From an uncultured Prevotella sp. (GTDB taxonomy: Bacteria; Bacteroidota; Bacteroidia; Bacteroidales; Bacteroidaceae): DNA of 64,000 nt. The stretch spans positions 1-64,000 of the forward strand of contig CAKQCV010000008.1 of assembly GCA_934217675.1 (NCBI GenBank), in the 5' to 3' direction. This document shows, in pieces, positions 47,001-54,999 of the stretch. Both the position numbers and the translations under genes were made by a program. The notes below the pieces were generated by a model. The model did no database searches. It saw only the letters and a program-made list of their open reading frames with translations, and was not told the origin of the DNA. Within the stretch, counting starts at the first letter, position 1; each line of letters opens with the position of its first letter.

Positions 47001-47302
47001 TGTGCATTGTCCTCTTGCAGCACGATATTCACCTTTGAAGAGTTTCCAAGTGTTACAGTTTGGTCTTTGTAACCAACATAGGAAACCTTTACCTTTGATG
47101 AAGGAGATGCATTTGGAATAGAGAAATTACCGTCAATATCGGTTATAGATCCAGGTTTGCCATCAACAAACACTGTCACACCGATCAGTGGTTCTCCCTT
47201 TGCATCCTTCACTGTACCCGTGACTGTCTTCTGTGCTAATGCAGTAAGACAAACCATAGGCAAAACGGAAGCCGTCAAGGCTCTTCTGATTTGATAATGC
47301 AT
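44048..47302 (-). CDS. SusC/RagA-family TonB-dependent outer membrane transporter
   Basis: A 1084-residue receptor. The signal peptide (about 1-23, ending TALAQ) is followed by a carboxypeptidase-regulatory-like domain (about 25-105: VTGTVKDAKGEPLIGVTVFV). A TonB box/DEVVVVGYGTMKKKDLTG segment (about 108-125), plug (to about 240) and 22-strand barrel ending IGASIKF come next. There is no STN domain, so it is not wired to an anti-sigma factor. It imports oligosaccharides into the periplasm in partnership with the SusD lipoprotein. It has a strong promoter and a 143-base leader with two small hairpins. No HTCS, ECF or AraC regulator is encoded nearby. Confidence 0.97.
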   Translation of the reverse strand: MHYQIRRALTASVLPMVCLTALAQKTVTGTVKDAKGEPLIGVTVFVDGKPGSITDIDGNFSIPNASPSSKVKVSYVGYKDQTVTLGNSSKVNIVLQEDNAQLDEVVVVGYGTMKKKDLTGSISSVNVGDMVGKGAPTMMESLQGTTPGVNITQSSSRTGGDFNIEIRGKSSIESDTKPMYVVDGVICDDIQFLNPQDIERIDVLKDASSTAIYGSRATAGVIMVTTKGGLDVKKDSKPTISYDGYYGLTKTARMPNFMSGEQFYRYRLSKFMTPVDNSANPTYQIVNQNDFGMAMIQQEANDYSSPFVLKEMLRNGETYNWPNLVTKDGEQQNHYIAVNGTGGRTSYHFGVGYSREKGIYSGDDQKKVNFKGSLDTKINDIVSAGFSVNLARIDNSYANDEAIKLAYRVNPFMRPYDKDGNINHYPGAKGTMGTDNWQFSDFINPLDIMKNTSHKRETWRMLGNLYLKFDIIKGLNFKTTFSPNYTNYRDGQFSGYINPETQKTYDDKDASTSTATVKNAKSLDWTWDNIINYNTTIAKDHSINFMGLVSWSSWSSENYSWVANGVLENTDWWNMNSGEFNKDDSGTGYIKHTMLSYALRANYSYKGKYLLTGTVRWDGSSKFDPDYRWGCFPSVAAAWRITEESFMKNAEWLSNLKLRVSYGLTGNSQGVGAFGTIQTVDSPTSYPFGSAYINGFIPGSIVDKKIQWEKSKEFNIGLDYGFLKNRINGTIDFYNKNSENLLYNVNLPLEVGGGRMRTNVGRVQNTGVELQLNTVNVQTKDWLWTTTFMFSHNKNKVKEINGVSDSYLNGSSQTGNLFVGKYINNVYTYIWDGIVTDGDMVVPNNDIAKAKNFTPGETVKQADYYYACYGLTEGQPIVRDKDGNGTIDDNDKYLFRSDPVWTGSLISNLSYKNWDFSFTIYTKQNYKVASEFMGSDYYDYHDRGRGKMYMDYYIPKGALIDADGMNADGTYINPVYQTETHYGKYPYPNYGTNDGIGKFKDQWDLAKKVVNGSYVKVKTITLGYTFPKKLLTPWGCQYLRLYATVTNPFVFTKYKGFDPEWADASLKNDGPSTVTYQIGASIKF

Positions 47303-47357
47303 AAATTCTTATTTTGATTATTAGTTAGTAGCAAATTATTTTAGATGTACCTCTGCA

Positions 47358-47413
47358 ATGGATTAAAATCCATATCTTCATATTGTAGTTTGTTGGGGCA
47401 CACCACTTGTGCC
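47358..47413 (-). promoter_or_regulatory. Two small hairpins in the susC leader
   Basis: 6-bp stems at 47358-47363/47368-47373 (ATGGAT with ATCCAT, 4-base loop) and 47397-47402/47408-47413 (GGCACA with TGTGCC, 5-base loop) lie within the predicted 5' untranslated region. They may affect translation or stability. Otherwise the 332-bp gap 47303-47634 holds only the susC promoter and the terminator of the pectinesterase gene. Confidence 0.4.
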
Positions 47414-47451
47414 GTGTTCTTATGTGAACGGTATAGTTTGATATTCGTTTG

Positions 47452-47482
47452 CAAATATATACAGATTTATTTAAATTGCAAA
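47452..47482 (-). promoter_or_regulatory. susC promoter
   Basis: Minus strand: TTTG (47479-47482), 19 bases, TATATTTG (47452-47459), close to consensus. Confidence 0.8.
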
Positions 47483-47576
47483 ACGTTACTAAAAGTTTTT
47501 CAAAATTAGGACACACTTTTAACGTTATAATCTATTGTCAAAGGTATTATATGCCCACTACCCTACCGATATAAAA

Positions 47577-47610
47577 AATGTGGAAGGAACTGATTTATTC
47601 CCTCCACATT
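47577..47610 (-). terminator. Terminator of the pectinesterase gene
   Basis: A 10-bp stem with one bulged A (47577-47587 with 47601-47610, core AATGTGGA) followed on the minus strand by TTTTTT. Confidence 0.85.
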
Positions 47611-47634
47611 ATAATATAATAGCATTGTATCATA

Positions 47635-48615
47635 TCAAATGACGGGCTTCCACCCATCATTCTGCTTAAACACATTCTCTATTGTCACCTGTGCTGCTTC
47701 TTTCTTTGAGAGCTGACGGCTCCAGGCTACTCGTGTTTTTGGCGAAGCTCCATCTCCATGGTTGTTGTATTCGCAGTAGCGTGCCGTAGTTTCGTTATTC
47801 TTATTGCCCCAGTTATACCAGCCTTCCTGGCGTATATGTCTACCAAGTTCGCAGTTCATGAACAGCGTGTGTGCATACGGGCGCCATGGCCTGCCAAGAT
47901 ATACCCTGTCAACTCCTTCTGCCGCAACGATACGGCATTTGTTAAACACATATCCATATTTCACGTTTTGTGGAGTTGAAGCTGCAGTAATATATGAATT
48001 TATGCGACTCAATATAGTACAGTTCTCAAACCATGCTGTAGACGGACCGAAGATAAAGTCAGTAGTACCCTCAATATGACAATCCTTAAAGAACAGTCTG
48101 GTATTTATTCCCCCAGTATAGATAGTATCTTGATTTCCCAATATTTTGCAATTTACAAATATCAAGCGGTCGCCCTGTGTATGAAGTGCAACAGCCTGTC
48201 CAAGGCGTGCGGCATCATTTTCAATTGTAATATTCTTGAATGTTATGTCATTGCCGTCCACCCTCACTGTATATGAACGGAAAGTACCCATTTTCTTGTC
48301 TGTCCCCGGAATAAAAATATTTGCATGATCATCGTATGTGATTATTGTGTTGTCCACATCTTCACCACATATTTCTATATTAGTTAACCACGAAGGGATG
48401 ATGAGTTTTTCCTTATAAACACCTTTCTTTACGAAAATCACTTTATGATATTCCATAAAAGCACGGCAAACCTCTACTGCATCATCAATATTACGAAACT
48501 CTGCCGTTCCGTCACGTGCCACGAACAAGGTGTCAGGGTTGTCATATTTGTTTGCTGCATTTACAGCCACCACACTCGCCATTGCGAGGAGGAGTAAAGA
48601 TAGAATTTTTTTCAT
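47635..48615 (-). CDS. Secreted pectinesterase (CE8)
   Basis: A 326-residue pectin methylesterase with a signal peptide (about 1-20, ending VNA). It has the right-handed beta-helix typical of carbohydrate esterase family 8. The catalytic aspartates are in GNQDTIY and GTTDFIFG, the conserved Gln in LGQAVALH, and the Arg/Trp in YLGRPWRPYAHT. It removes methyl groups from homogalacturonan so that lyases or hydrolases can cut it. A separate transcript from susC (terminator and promoter lie between). It starts the pectin-type locus of the window; no pectate lyase or polygalacturonase gene is present within the 64 kb. Confidence 0.95.
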   Translation of the reverse strand: MKKILSLLLLAMASVVAVNAANKYDNPDTLFVARDGTAEFRNIDDAVEVCRAFMEYHKVIFVKKGVYKEKLIIPSWLTNIEICGEDVDNTIITYDDHANIFIPGTDKKMGTFRSYTVRVDGNDITFKNITIENDAARLGQAVALHTQGDRLIFVNCKILGNQDTIYTGGINTRLFFKDCHIEGTTDFIFGPSTAWFENCTILSRINSYITAASTPQNVKYGYVFNKCRIVAAEGVDRVYLGRPWRPYAHTLFMNCELGRHIRQEGWYNWGNKNNETTARYCEYNNHGDGASPKTRVAWSRQLSKKEAAQVTIENVFKQNDGWKPVI

Positions 48616-48651
48616 TTTGTTGATTGTTATTGTTTTCTATTACTATAAAAT

Positions 48652-48690
48652 AAAACGGCTCAAGATACAATATGTACCCTGCACCGTTTT
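48652..48690 (-). terminator. Terminator after rel
   Basis: Stem AAAACGG (48652-48658) with CCGTTTT (48684-48690), 25-base loop, followed by a T-rich stretch on the minus strand. This is a weaker candidate than the others because of the large loop. Confidence 0.45.
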
Positions 48691-48699
48691 TTCATGACT

Positions 48700-50994
48700 C
48701 TAAACAGTTTGGTTTACTTCCTGCACACCTTTTATTGTTTTTAGTCCTTTAATTATAGTCTCAGCATCTGCCCGGTCATGAATCAGCAATTCAAACACAC
48801 CTGCGAATATGCCTTCATCACACGATATTGTCACTTTGTGGATATTCACGTCAAACTGGTCTGAAATAACTTTCGTAACCTCGTTCAGCATACCTATCCG
48901 GTCAATGCCTTTTATTGATATTGTTGCATCAAACAGCATCTTACGGTGCATATCCCATTTTGCATCAAGTATACGGTTGCCATAGCTTGACTTCAGTTTC
49001 GATGCTACCTTACATGAACGCTTATGTATCTCTATACGGTTTTTGCCGTCAATAAATCCCAACACGTCATCGCCAGGAATTGGATGACAACATGGTTTGA
49101 ACACATACTGTCCAATATTGGTTTCATTGATGTATATAGGTTTCTTTCTGTTGAAATCCTTAGGTATAACGATATAGTCTGGGTTATCACATTTATCCTT
49201 GTCTTGCTTTTTCTGTTTTCCAAGGAAAGGCACAAGTCTGCGCCACCCTTTCACCGTTTCAGTATTCTTTGGTTTCAGTTTTCCTTGCAGCTCTTTCAAG
49301 TCCTGCTCACCAAGAATAATATTTTTCTCGCCAAGTGCCTGCAGCAGCTGTTCATGCTTTTCTATCTCATGCAGGGAGCAGAGCTTGTCCATAACAGAGA
49401 AAGTAAGTTCAAGTGAATTTCTTTTCAGGAATTCATCAAGAATTTCCTCACCACGTTTCTGCACCTCTCTGCCATCACGCCTCAATATTGCTTGTATTTT
49501 TGTCTTTGCTTTTGCTGTAGATACAAAATTTATCCACGATGGCTGTACATGCTGCGAATTTGACGTTAAGATTTCCACCTGGTCTCCACTGCTCAGTTTG
49601 TGGCTCAATGGCACAAGTTTGTGGTTCACCTTTGCTCCTATACAGTGACTTCCAAGGAATGTATGTATTTGGAAAGCGAAGTCGAGAGCCGTACACCCTG
49701 CAGGCATAGTTTTTATCTCTCCTTTTGGAGTAAATACGAAAATCTCTGATGCAAAAAGATTTAGCTTTATAGTATCAAGGAAATCCATTGCGTCAGGCTG
49801 TGGGTCGTCAAGAATTTCCTTTATTGTGCGCAGCCAATTGTTCAGTTCTCCATCATCTTCCGAGATTTCTCCATTAGCCGTCACTCCATCTTTGTATTTC
49901 CAATGTGCAGCGAATCCTTGTTCTGCCATTTCATCCATTCTTTCTGAGCGTATCTGAACTTCTATCCACTTTCCTTGTTTGCTCATCAAGGTTACATGCA
50001 GAGCTTGGTATCCGTTTGCTTTCGGATGGTTCACCCAGTCGCGGAGTCGGTCTGGATGCGACTTGTATATCTGACTTATTGCCACATATATATTGAAACA
50101 GTCGTTAACCTCCTCGTCTTTGTTCTTTGGCTTGAATATAATGCGCACAGCAAGTATGTCATAAATCTGGTCAAAAGTGACTTGCTTTTGCTGCATTTTG
50201 TTCCATATAGAGTATGGACTTTTCACCCTTGCCTTTATCTCATACTCGTAGCCCATCTTGTCGAGAGCTTCGCGTATAGGTTTTGTGAAATTGTCAAACA
50301 GCACATCACGCGATGCCTGTGTGCTCGACAGTTTTTCTTGAATAATTGCGTATTGCTCTGGATGCTCGAACTTGAAACTAAGGTTTTCAAGTTCCGTCTT
50401 TATATTATTCAATCCGAGTCTGTTTGCAAGCGGAGCATATATATATAATGTCTCCCCAGCTATTTTATATCTTTTGTTTGGCGGTTGCCCCTCAAGAGTT
50501 CTCATATTGTGCAATCTGTCACAAATCTTTATGAGAATCACACGGATATCGTCGCTCATCATCAGTAGGAGCTTTTTGAAGTTCTCGGCTTGTGCCGATG
50601 CTTTGTCTCCAAATATTCCTCCCGAAATTTTTGTCAGTCCGTCAACGATCTGCGCAATCTTTGGTCCAAACATGTTTTCGATGTCCTCAACCGTATAGTC
50701 TGTATCCTCCACCACATCATGAAGCAAAGCAGCACTGATACTCGTTGATCCGAGTCCCATCTCCGAGCATGCAATCTGCGCCACGGCAATAGGGTGCATG
50801 ATATACGGTTCTCCCGACAGGCGTCTCACTCCCTTATGCGCCTGTCGGGCAAAGTTGAAAGCTTTTGTTATAATATCAACTTTCTTTCTATGTCGCGATG
50901 CGAGATAACAGTCAAGCAAATGCTTAAAGGCATCGTCAACCATCTTGATGTCGGCTGCCTCTCGCTCTTGGTCTGTAAGTTTCTGTTCACCCAT
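48700..50994 (-). CDS. Bifunctional (p)ppGpp synthetase/hydrolase, RelA/SpoT family
   Basis: A 764-residue Rel enzyme controlling the stringent response. The HD hydrolase domain (about 45-200) is intact: H53 in ARQAHKG, H92-D93 with E96-D97 in LLHDVVED, and ICDRLHNMRTL. The synthetase domain (about 245-370) contains YDILAVRIIF and GYQALHVTL. TGS (about 405-465: EIFVFTPKGEIKTMPAG) and the C-terminal ACT domain (about 685-764) follow. With both catalytic halves intact, it is likely bifunctional. It is the last gene of the parA-parB-DUF5683-MltD-rel run; a short, tight hairpin lies just before it. Confidence 0.96.
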   Translation of the reverse strand: MGEQKLTDQEREAADIKMVDDAFKHLLDCYLASRHRKKVDIITKAFNFARQAHKGVRRLSGEPYIMHPIAVAQIACSEMGLGSTSISAALLHDVVEDTDYTVEDIENMFGPKIAQIVDGLTKISGGIFGDKASAQAENFKKLLLMMSDDIRVILIKICDRLHNMRTLEGQPPNKRYKIAGETLYIYAPLANRLGLNNIKTELENLSFKFEHPEQYAIIQEKLSSTQASRDVLFDNFTKPIREALDKMGYEYEIKARVKSPYSIWNKMQQKQVTFDQIYDILAVRIIFKPKNKDEEVNDCFNIYVAISQIYKSHPDRLRDWVNHPKANGYQALHVTLMSKQGKWIEVQIRSERMDEMAEQGFAAHWKYKDGVTANGEISEDDGELNNWLRTIKEILDDPQPDAMDFLDTIKLNLFASEIFVFTPKGEIKTMPAGCTALDFAFQIHTFLGSHCIGAKVNHKLVPLSHKLSSGDQVEILTSNSQHVQPSWINFVSTAKAKTKIQAILRRDGREVQKRGEEILDEFLKRNSLELTFSVMDKLCSLHEIEKHEQLLQALGEKNIILGEQDLKELQGKLKPKNTETVKGWRRLVPFLGKQKKQDKDKCDNPDYIVIPKDFNRKKPIYINETNIGQYVFKPCCHPIPGDDVLGFIDGKNRIEIHKRSCKVASKLKSSYGNRILDAKWDMHRKMLFDATISIKGIDRIGMLNEVTKVISDQFDVNIHKVTISCDEGIFAGVFELLIHDRADAETIIKGLKTIKGVQEVNQTV

Positions 50995-51024
50995 AGTATT
51001 TCATTTTTAAGAGTTAATGGATGG

Positions 51025-51050
51025 AGCCATAGGGACAATGCCCCATAGCT
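51025..51050 (-). promoter_or_regulatory. Tight hairpin between MltD-like gene and rel
   Basis: On the minus strand, 11 bases pair completely (two G-U pairs) around a 3-base AUU loop, 30 bases before the rel start. No T-run follows, so it is more likely an mRNA stability, processing or attenuation element than a terminator. Confidence 0.5.
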
Positions 51051-51054
51051 GTTA

Positions 51055-52425
51055 TCATTTCACTTTTATCTTCTTTCCGGCACGGATATTACTACCCTTA
51101 ATACCGTTCAGTTTACGAAGTTTGCTCACGGTGGTATGGTTCCTTGCTGCTATTTCCGACAGTGTATCACCATTCCTTACCGTAACATTTTTTTCTTTCT
51201 TGCTTTTGTTCTTTCCTTTCTTTCCTCTTTTGTTATTGCTCTTTGTACTCTTTGACGAGCCACTGTTCTTATGCGAAACTTTCTTTGAGCTTGTATATCG
51301 TGGCTGAGCCGATTCGTCAACTTCCACAAGGGAGCGACGTGTGAGCAATTGATCTGCCTGATAGTTATAAATAGAGTCTTCGTTACTGATGAACGAATTC
51401 ACTACAGATATAGGCAATCTTATTGCCGACGGCTTTGAATTTCCATTCACTATATCGCGGCGATACTGAGGGTTTAAAGCTCTAAGCTCCTCTATATCAA
51501 CGCCACACACATCAGCAATCTGCTTAAAGTGCACATCTCTTGTCACCTGCACCGTATCTGTCTTTGCTGGCAAAGTGGTGCGCATCGGACATATATTGTG
51601 GTCGCAATAATATGTCATCACATAGTTTGCCGCGATGAATGCCGGAACATATCCCTTTGTTTCTTTTGGCAAATACGGATAAATGGTCCAATAGTCTGTT
51701 TCGCCATTTGAGCGTTGTATAGCCTTGCGCACATTCTCCGGTCCACAGTTATAAGCTGCGATAACAAGATTCCAGTCGCCATATATTTTATACAAGTCGC
51801 GCAGGTATCTTGCTGCTGCATACGATGATTTCACGGGGTCGCGACGCTCGTCAACGAGCGAGTTTATCTCCAATCCGTATTGTTTTCCTGTCGACGGCAT
51901 AAACTGCCATAATCCTGCAGCACCTACATGTGATGTTGCTTTAGGGTTAAGTGCCGATTCTATCACTGGCAGATATTTCAGTTCAAGTGGCACTCCGTAT
52001 GCTTCAAGCGCATCCTCGAATATTGGCATATAGAAGTTTGAGGCACCAAGCATGTAGCTCACCGAGCGACGAAGTCTACCTGTGTATCTGTCGATAAACT
52101 TCTGCACGATATCGTTGTATGGCATTTCCATTATGTTCGGCAGCCTTTTCAGTCGGTCGATATATACTTCTTTCTCGTATGTGCGGTTTTCGTTACGGAA
52201 GTTGCAGTCATCATCAAATCTCAAGTATTTCTTTGAGTAATACTCCTGCAAGAGGTCATCAAATTCTGTGTCCATAGATTCTGGCACATCGATAACTTCT
52301 TCATTTCCGTCTTTGTCCTTTACCGTTATTTCGTTGTCGTCGTTTGTTTGAGCAAGCAGACCACTGTTTCCGCCTATCAGCAGAAGTGCTGCTATTGCTG
52401 CACTTTTTATATTTAGTTTCATCAT
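51055..52425 (-). CDS. MltD-like lytic murein transglycosylase with LysM
   Basis: 456 residues from the ATG at 52425 (a second ATG follows directly); an upstream TTG would add nine residues before the signal peptide. The signal peptide covers about 1-26 (ends LLAQ). The SLT lysozyme-like domain (about 130-260) contains the catalytic Glu in YLPVIESALNP, with GAAGLWQFMPSTGKQYG and AAYNCGPENVRKAI, all typical of MltD. A LysM-like segment (about 285-325) and a C-terminal LysM (about 413-456: VRNGDTLSEIAARNHTTVSKL) bind peptidoglycan, separated by a basic Lys/Ser-rich linker (about 370-410). It cleaves glycan strands in the periplasm. Its place in the parAB-rel run suggests coordination of wall remodelling with growth. 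Confidence 0.92.
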   Translation of the reverse strand: MMKLNIKSAAIAALLLIGGNSGLLAQTNDDNEITVKDKDGNEEVIDVPESMDTEFDDLLQEYYSKKYLRFDDDCNFRNENRTYEKEVYIDRLKRLPNIMEMPYNDIVQKFIDRYTGRLRRSVSYMLGASNFYMPIFEDALEAYGVPLELKYLPVIESALNPKATSHVGAAGLWQFMPSTGKQYGLEINSLVDERRDPVKSSYAAARYLRDLYKIYGDWNLVIAAYNCGPENVRKAIQRSNGETDYWTIYPYLPKETKGYVPAFIAANYVMTYYCDHNICPMRTTLPAKTDTVQVTRDVHFKQIADVCGVDIEELRALNPQYRRDIVNGNSKPSAIRLPISVVNSFISNEDSIYNYQADQLLTRRSLVEVDESAQPRYTSSKKVSHKNSGSSKSTKSNNKRGKKGKNKSKKEKNVTVRNGDTLSEIAARNHTTVSKLRKLNGIKGSNIRAGKKIKVK

Positions 52426-52452
52426 TTTCTTTTGTTGTTCTTTATCTCGCAA

Positions 52453-53166
52453 TCAGAAATTCAGCGAGCACTGCAGTCCGAGCGAGGATGCTTTTACAGG
52501 ATTTGCCGACGAATGATTGTTTATAACCGACGGTTCTATCCTCAAGCTCAAATCCTTTGATATATCAAACTGCGATAGTGATGCATCCACGTATGCATCG
52601 ATAACCGACAGGGCATACACTCCTATCAGGCAGAATATGCTCAAGTCGCGGTATTTTCTGTAATAATCTTTACGACGCTTAAAGAGATTCTGGTATCTCT
52701 CCTTATTCTCATCGTTTATTGTCATCCCAAGATGCAAGAACTGGTTGTAGCTCTCTGTCGTTGGGTCATCGTCCATAATGTCAAGATATGCCTGCGAATA
52801 ATCGCGATACATCTGGTTATTCCAACGCCAAGCGTATATGCATCCCAAGAATCCGCCATACACGATAGGCAGTTTCCAGTATTTGCGGTTATAGATCTGC
52901 CCTCCTCCTGGCAGCACTATGGCAAGCCACATGGCTCTCTTTGGATCTGGAGCCCATGTTGCCCAATCGCGCTTAACCGGCTTCTTGGCAATATTAGCCA
53001 TGGTGTCCACCTTATTATATATAAGGGTGTCGCGCAACGACTCCACCGCAACAGGCTGTTCTTGTGTTTCCACCAAGCTCTCAGCCTTCATCTCGCTGGT
53101 TGTCATCACGGTCATTACCGACAGGCAAGTCAATATTTTTCGTATACTGCTATACACGTTGCGCAA
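52453..53166 (-). CDS. DUF5683-family membrane protein
   Basis: About 237 residues. No ATG is available near the 5' end; the start is TTG at 53166 or GTG at 53157, which has better spacing to an AAAGACTAAAG stretch. A signal-like segment (about 9-30) is followed by a conserved DWATWAPDPKRAMWLAIVLPGGGQIYNRKYWKLPIVYGG region with one hydrophobic segment, and a second near 180-200 (LSIFCLIGVYALSVIDAYVDA). The family is found throughout Bacteroidetes, nearly always between parB and the lytic transglycosylase; its function is unknown. It starts within 4 bases of the parB stop, so translation is probably coupled. Confidence 0.85.
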   Translation of the reverse strand: MRNVYSSIRKILTCLSVMTVMTTSEMKAESLVETQEQPVAVESLRDTLIYNKVDTMANIAKKPVKRDWATWAPDPKRAMWLAIVLPGGGQIYNRKYWKLPIVYGGFLGCIYAWRWNNQMYRDYSQAYLDIMDDDPTTESYNQFLHLGMTINDENKERYQNLFKRRKDYYRKYRDLSIFCLIGVYALSVIDAYVDASLSQFDISKDLSLRIEPSVINNHSSANPVKASSLGLQCSLNF

Positions 53167-53169
53167 ACT

Positions 53170-54060
53170 TTAGTCTTTCAATTTATCGAGCACTGCCATG
53201 ATGTGCTCCAACTCGTCAGCATTGGCAAACGGGATGCTGATTTTTCCTTTTCCCTTTGGCGAGCATGTCATCTGCACCTTTGTTGAGAAGAAAGACGACA
53301 AGCGGTCTTTAAGAGCGTTGAACTCCTCTGGCAACTGCACCTTCGAGGATATCACCTTCTTTCCACTCGTCACATCTTCGCCACTGTTCAGCTGCTTGGC
53401 TATCTCCTCCACTTTTCTCACGGAGTATCCGTTTTTCTGGATTTCCTTAAACACTTTTATCTGCAGCGACGGAGAGTCGATAGAGAGCAGTGCCCTGGCA
53501 TGCCCCATATCTATTTCTTTTTTCTGTAAAGCCATCTGCACTTGTGCCGGGAGTTTCAGCAGTCGCAGATAGTTTGTTATCGCCGTGCGGCTTTTTCCCA
53601 CCCGCTCCGAAACTTTCTCTTGTGTCATCCCTGAGTTCGACAGCAGATGTTCGTATGCAAGTGCTATCTCTATAGCGTTCAGGTCTTCTCTCTGGATATT
53701 CTCCACGAGAGCCATCTCCATAACATTCTCGTCTCTTGCTGTGCGGATATAAGCCGGTATTGTTTCAAGTCCGGCAAGCTGCGATGCTCTCCATCGGCGC
53801 TCTCCGGCTATTATCTGGTATTTGTCGTCTGCCACCTGTCTCAATGTGATTGGCTGTATGATACCTATCTCACTGATACTGTTGGCAAGTTCCTGTAGGG
53901 CGTCCTCATCAAACTCTCGTCGTGGTTGGTTCGGATTCGGCTCTATTTTGTTCAAATCTATTTCGTTTATCGTTGAACTTCCTTGCGGACGCACATCGTC
54001 CGTGGATATAAGGGCGTCGAGTCCGCGTCCCAAAGCACTGTATCTCTTGTGTACTCCCAT
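53170..54060 (-). CDS. parB: Chromosome-partitioning protein ParB
   Basis: A 296-residue CTP-dependent centromere-binding protein. The N-terminal ParB/Srx domain (about 35-130) has NPNQPRREFDEDALQELANSI and the nucleotide-binding GERRWRASQLAG box. The helix-turn-helix (about 145-190) contains MTQEKVSERVGKSRTAITNYLRLL. A C-terminal dimerisation segment (about 250-296) follows. It binds parS, spreads along DNA and loads SMC. No convincing parS site was seen in this window. Ten bases separate it from parA. Confidence 0.97.
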   Translation of the reverse strand: MGVHKRYSALGRGLDALISTDDVRPQGSSTINEIDLNKIEPNPNQPRREFDEDALQELANSISEIGIIQPITLRQVADDKYQIIAGERRWRASQLAGLETIPAYIRTARDENVMEMALVENIQREDLNAIEIALAYEHLLSNSGMTQEKVSERVGKSRTAITNYLRLLKLPAQVQMALQKKEIDMGHARALLSIDSPSLQIKVFKEIQKNGYSVRKVEEIAKQLNSGEDVTSGKKVISSKVQLPEEFNALKDRLSSFFSTKVQMTCSPKGKGKISIPFANADELEHIMAVLDKLKD

Positions 54061-54070
54061 TTATTTTTTA

Positions 54071-54847
54071 TTATTTGCTTACTTTTTCGTTCTTGTTGAT
54101 TATTTCCTTGGCAAGTGCGAGATGGTTCTTGCTTCCTGTCGAATCGGCATCATATAGTATCACGGGCAGTCCATGACTTGGCGACTCGCTGAGTTTCACG
54201 TTTCTCTGTATAACTGTTTTGAACACGAGTTCCTGAAAATGCCTCTTCACCTCATAATAGATTTGGTTGGCGAGCCTCAAACGGCTGTCATACATTGTGA
54301 GCAGGAAGCCTTCTATTTCAAGTTTCGGGTTCAGCTTGCTTTTTATTATCTTTATCGTGTTAAGCAACTTGCTGATTCCCTCAAGGGCGAAATATTCACA
54401 TTGCACTGGGATTATCACCGAGTCGGCTGCAGTCAAGGCATTTACGGTTATCAGTCCGAGCGACGGAGAACAGTCTATCAGTATATAGTCGTAATCGCCA
54501 CGTATTGGTTGCAGCAATTTCTTTATCACTTGTTCACGATGATCGAGATTTAGCATTTCTATCTCGGCGCCTACCAAATCTATATGACTGGGTATGATGT
54601 CCAACCCGTCTATATCTGTAGTATAAACAGCGTCTCTAACATCTGCTTGGTCTATTATACATTCGTATAGCGTGCAATCCACATCTTTCGAATTCACTCC
54701 GAGTCCGCTTGAAGCATTTGCCTGAGGATCGGCATCAATCACAAGAACTTTTTTTTCAAGTGTTGCCAATGATGCTGCCAAATTTATCGTAGTGGTTGTC
54801 TTGCCCACTCCACCTTTTTGGTTTGCCAATGCTATAATCTTTCCCAT
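54071..54847 (-). CDS. parA: Chromosome-partitioning ATPase ParA (Soj)
   Basis: A 258-residue Walker-type ATPase working with ParB to segregate the chromosome. The deviant Walker A motif QKGGVGKTTTTINLAASL (about 9-26), Walker A' LVIDADPQANASSG and Walker B YILIDCSPSLG are all intact. There is no N-terminal HTH, so it is the chromosomal, non-autoregulatory type. First gene of the parA-parB-DUF5683-MltD-rel run, with a -7 box 74 bases upstream and a divergent surE. Confidence 0.97.
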   Translation of the reverse strand: MGKIIALANQKGGVGKTTTTINLAASLATLEKKVLVIDADPQANASSGLGVNSKDVDCTLYECIIDQADVRDAVYTTDIDGLDIIPSHIDLVGAEIEMLNLDHREQVIKKLLQPIRGDYDYILIDCSPSLGLITVNALTAADSVIIPVQCEYFALEGISKLLNTIKIIKSKLNPKLEIEGFLLTMYDSRLRLANQIYYEVKRHFQELVFKTVIQRNVKLSESPSHGLPVILYDADSTGSKNHLALAKEIINKNEKVSK

Positions 54848-54920
54848 TTTGTCCTTTCTGTTATGATAAGTGTGCCATAACTTAGTTTAAACAAACTACA
54901 CATTACAGCGAATTTAGATG

Positions 54921-54928
54921 CAAAGATA
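54921..54928 (-). promoter_or_regulatory. -7 box of the parAB operon
   Basis: TATCTTTG on the minus strand, 74 bases before parA; no clear -33 element. Back-to-back with the surE -7 box. Confidence 0.5.
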
Positions 54929-54970
54929 CATATTATTATGGGATTATCGGAGATTTTAAACCTTTTTTCG

Positions 54971-54978
54971 TACTTTTG
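54971..54978 (+). promoter_or_regulatory. -7 box of surE
   Basis: TACTTTTG, 22 bases before the ATG at 55000. It overlaps the upstream extension of the frame and so fixes the start. Confidence 0.5.
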
Positions 54979-54999
54979 CAAGCAAAAGAAGATGAATTT

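Noticed and set aside
47303..47634. Riboswitch in the susC leader
   Set aside because: Only two short hairpins are present; no conserved riboswitch core could be recognised.
53170..54999. Possible replication origin next to parAB
   Set aside because: No cluster of DnaA boxes and no dnaA gene; the neighbours are a transglycosylase, rel and surE, the normal Bacteroidetes arrangement away from oriC.
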